Assembly (NCBI GenBank): GCA_947471745.1
Contig: CANJKZ010000979.1
Location: forward strand, 682,001 to 746,000
DNA from: Closterium sp. Naga37s-1
Lineage: Eukaryota > Streptophyta > Zygnematophyceae > Desmidiales > Closteriaceae
Direction of reading: 5' to 3'
DNA length: 64,000 nt
Positions 63,886 through 64,000 of this stretch are shown one piece after another. The notes beneath the pieces were generated by a model. It was not told the origin of the DNA, searched no databases, and saw nothing but the letters and a program-made list of their open reading frames with translations. The first letter of the stretch is position 1. The number at the start of each line of letters is the position of its first letter. The translations under genes and the position numbers were made by a program.

Positions 63886-64000
63886 CGCACCCCCATCTTT
63901 GAGGGGTGTTCCCCCTCCCCCCTTTTGCCCTCTGTTGCCTCTGCTGCTGCGGCCGACCTCGTTGGGCTTGAGTCGGTCGGTGCGGCGTCTACCCCTAGCG
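63886..64000 (+). pseudogene. Gag fragment of element K
   Basis: The frame reads TPIFEGCSPSPLLPSVASAAAADLVGLESVGAASTPS and leaves the window. It is nearly identical to A at about 4035-3920. The start codon and about 215 codons are absent, so gag cannot be made normally. Confidence 0.85.

Larger units (their letters stand above)
63032..64000 (+). mobile_element. Element K: copia deletion derivative, runs off right edge
   Basis: The 5' LTR (63032-63161) and leader match element A, but the leader jumps straight into gag at about codon 215 (RTPIFEG), so the ATG and capsid N-terminus are missing. The 5-bp flank before the LTR is cagcg; the other copy is outside. K interrupts the MULE transposase after DGTFLIRAQ. 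Confidence 0.88.

Overview
The window is eukaryotic nuclear DNA dominated by transposons. Four features point to a plant-lineage (green) genome: Ty1/copia elements in the plant domain order (gag, protease, integrase, RT, RNase H), primer sites resembling an initiator-Met tRNA, a MULE transposase with a GT-AG intron, and very GC-rich coding sequence. I suspect a charophyte-type alga, but nothing here fixes the species. No rRNA, tRNA, CRISPR array or prokaryotic operon was seen. Layout: (1) 1-7978, a minus-strand copia element (A, running off the left edge) abuts the 3' half of a plus-strand copy (P). (2) 7979-9090, a CA-rich microsatellite holding an 856-bp solo LTR. (3) 9091-25440, a four-layer nest: minus-strand relic D is split by plus-strand element C (9480-24887, TSD cacaa). 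C is split by element B (12421-20571, TSD acccc). B is split by a second solo LTR (17390-18248, TSD ctact). (4) 25441-30030, low-copy DNA with a decayed RCC1-repeat gene, two more solo LTRs and a rearranged fragment of a secreted CHRD-like gene. (5) 30049-32240, an old copia relic (F) lacking most of RT. (6) 32544-46554, defective element G (TSD attca) carrying H (35720-43183, TSD ggtcc). H is a complete copia element with identical 135-bp LTRs and one uninterrupted 1974-codon gag-pol frame. (7) 46661-47184, a pogo-like MITE. (8) 47609-59316, a minus-strand, intron-containing CHRD-like gene. Its first large intron received a small non-autonomous LTR element (I, TSD cacgg), and the 3' LTR of I later received copia element J (TSD cttgt). 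(9) 60569-63031, a MULE transposase gene. Its intron was hit by non-autonomous LTR element M (TSD cgtct), and its second exon by copia element K, which runs off the right edge. The copia elements form one family group. They share 118-135 bp LTRs with a GGGTACAA/TTGTACCC hairpin, an iMet-like primer site next to the LTR, and a GC-rich tandem-repeat leader that differs between lineages. All encode a single gag-pol frame, where gag is still present with an unusual C-X13-C-X3-H-X4-C motif, and share a conserved 3' UTR ending in a hairpin and polypurine tract. Eight inactivating stop codons across six elements are all CAG to TAG, and three elements carry indels in C runs. Only H looks autonomous now. 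M is also young, but it is non-coding and would need proteins from another element. Element letters are my own labels.
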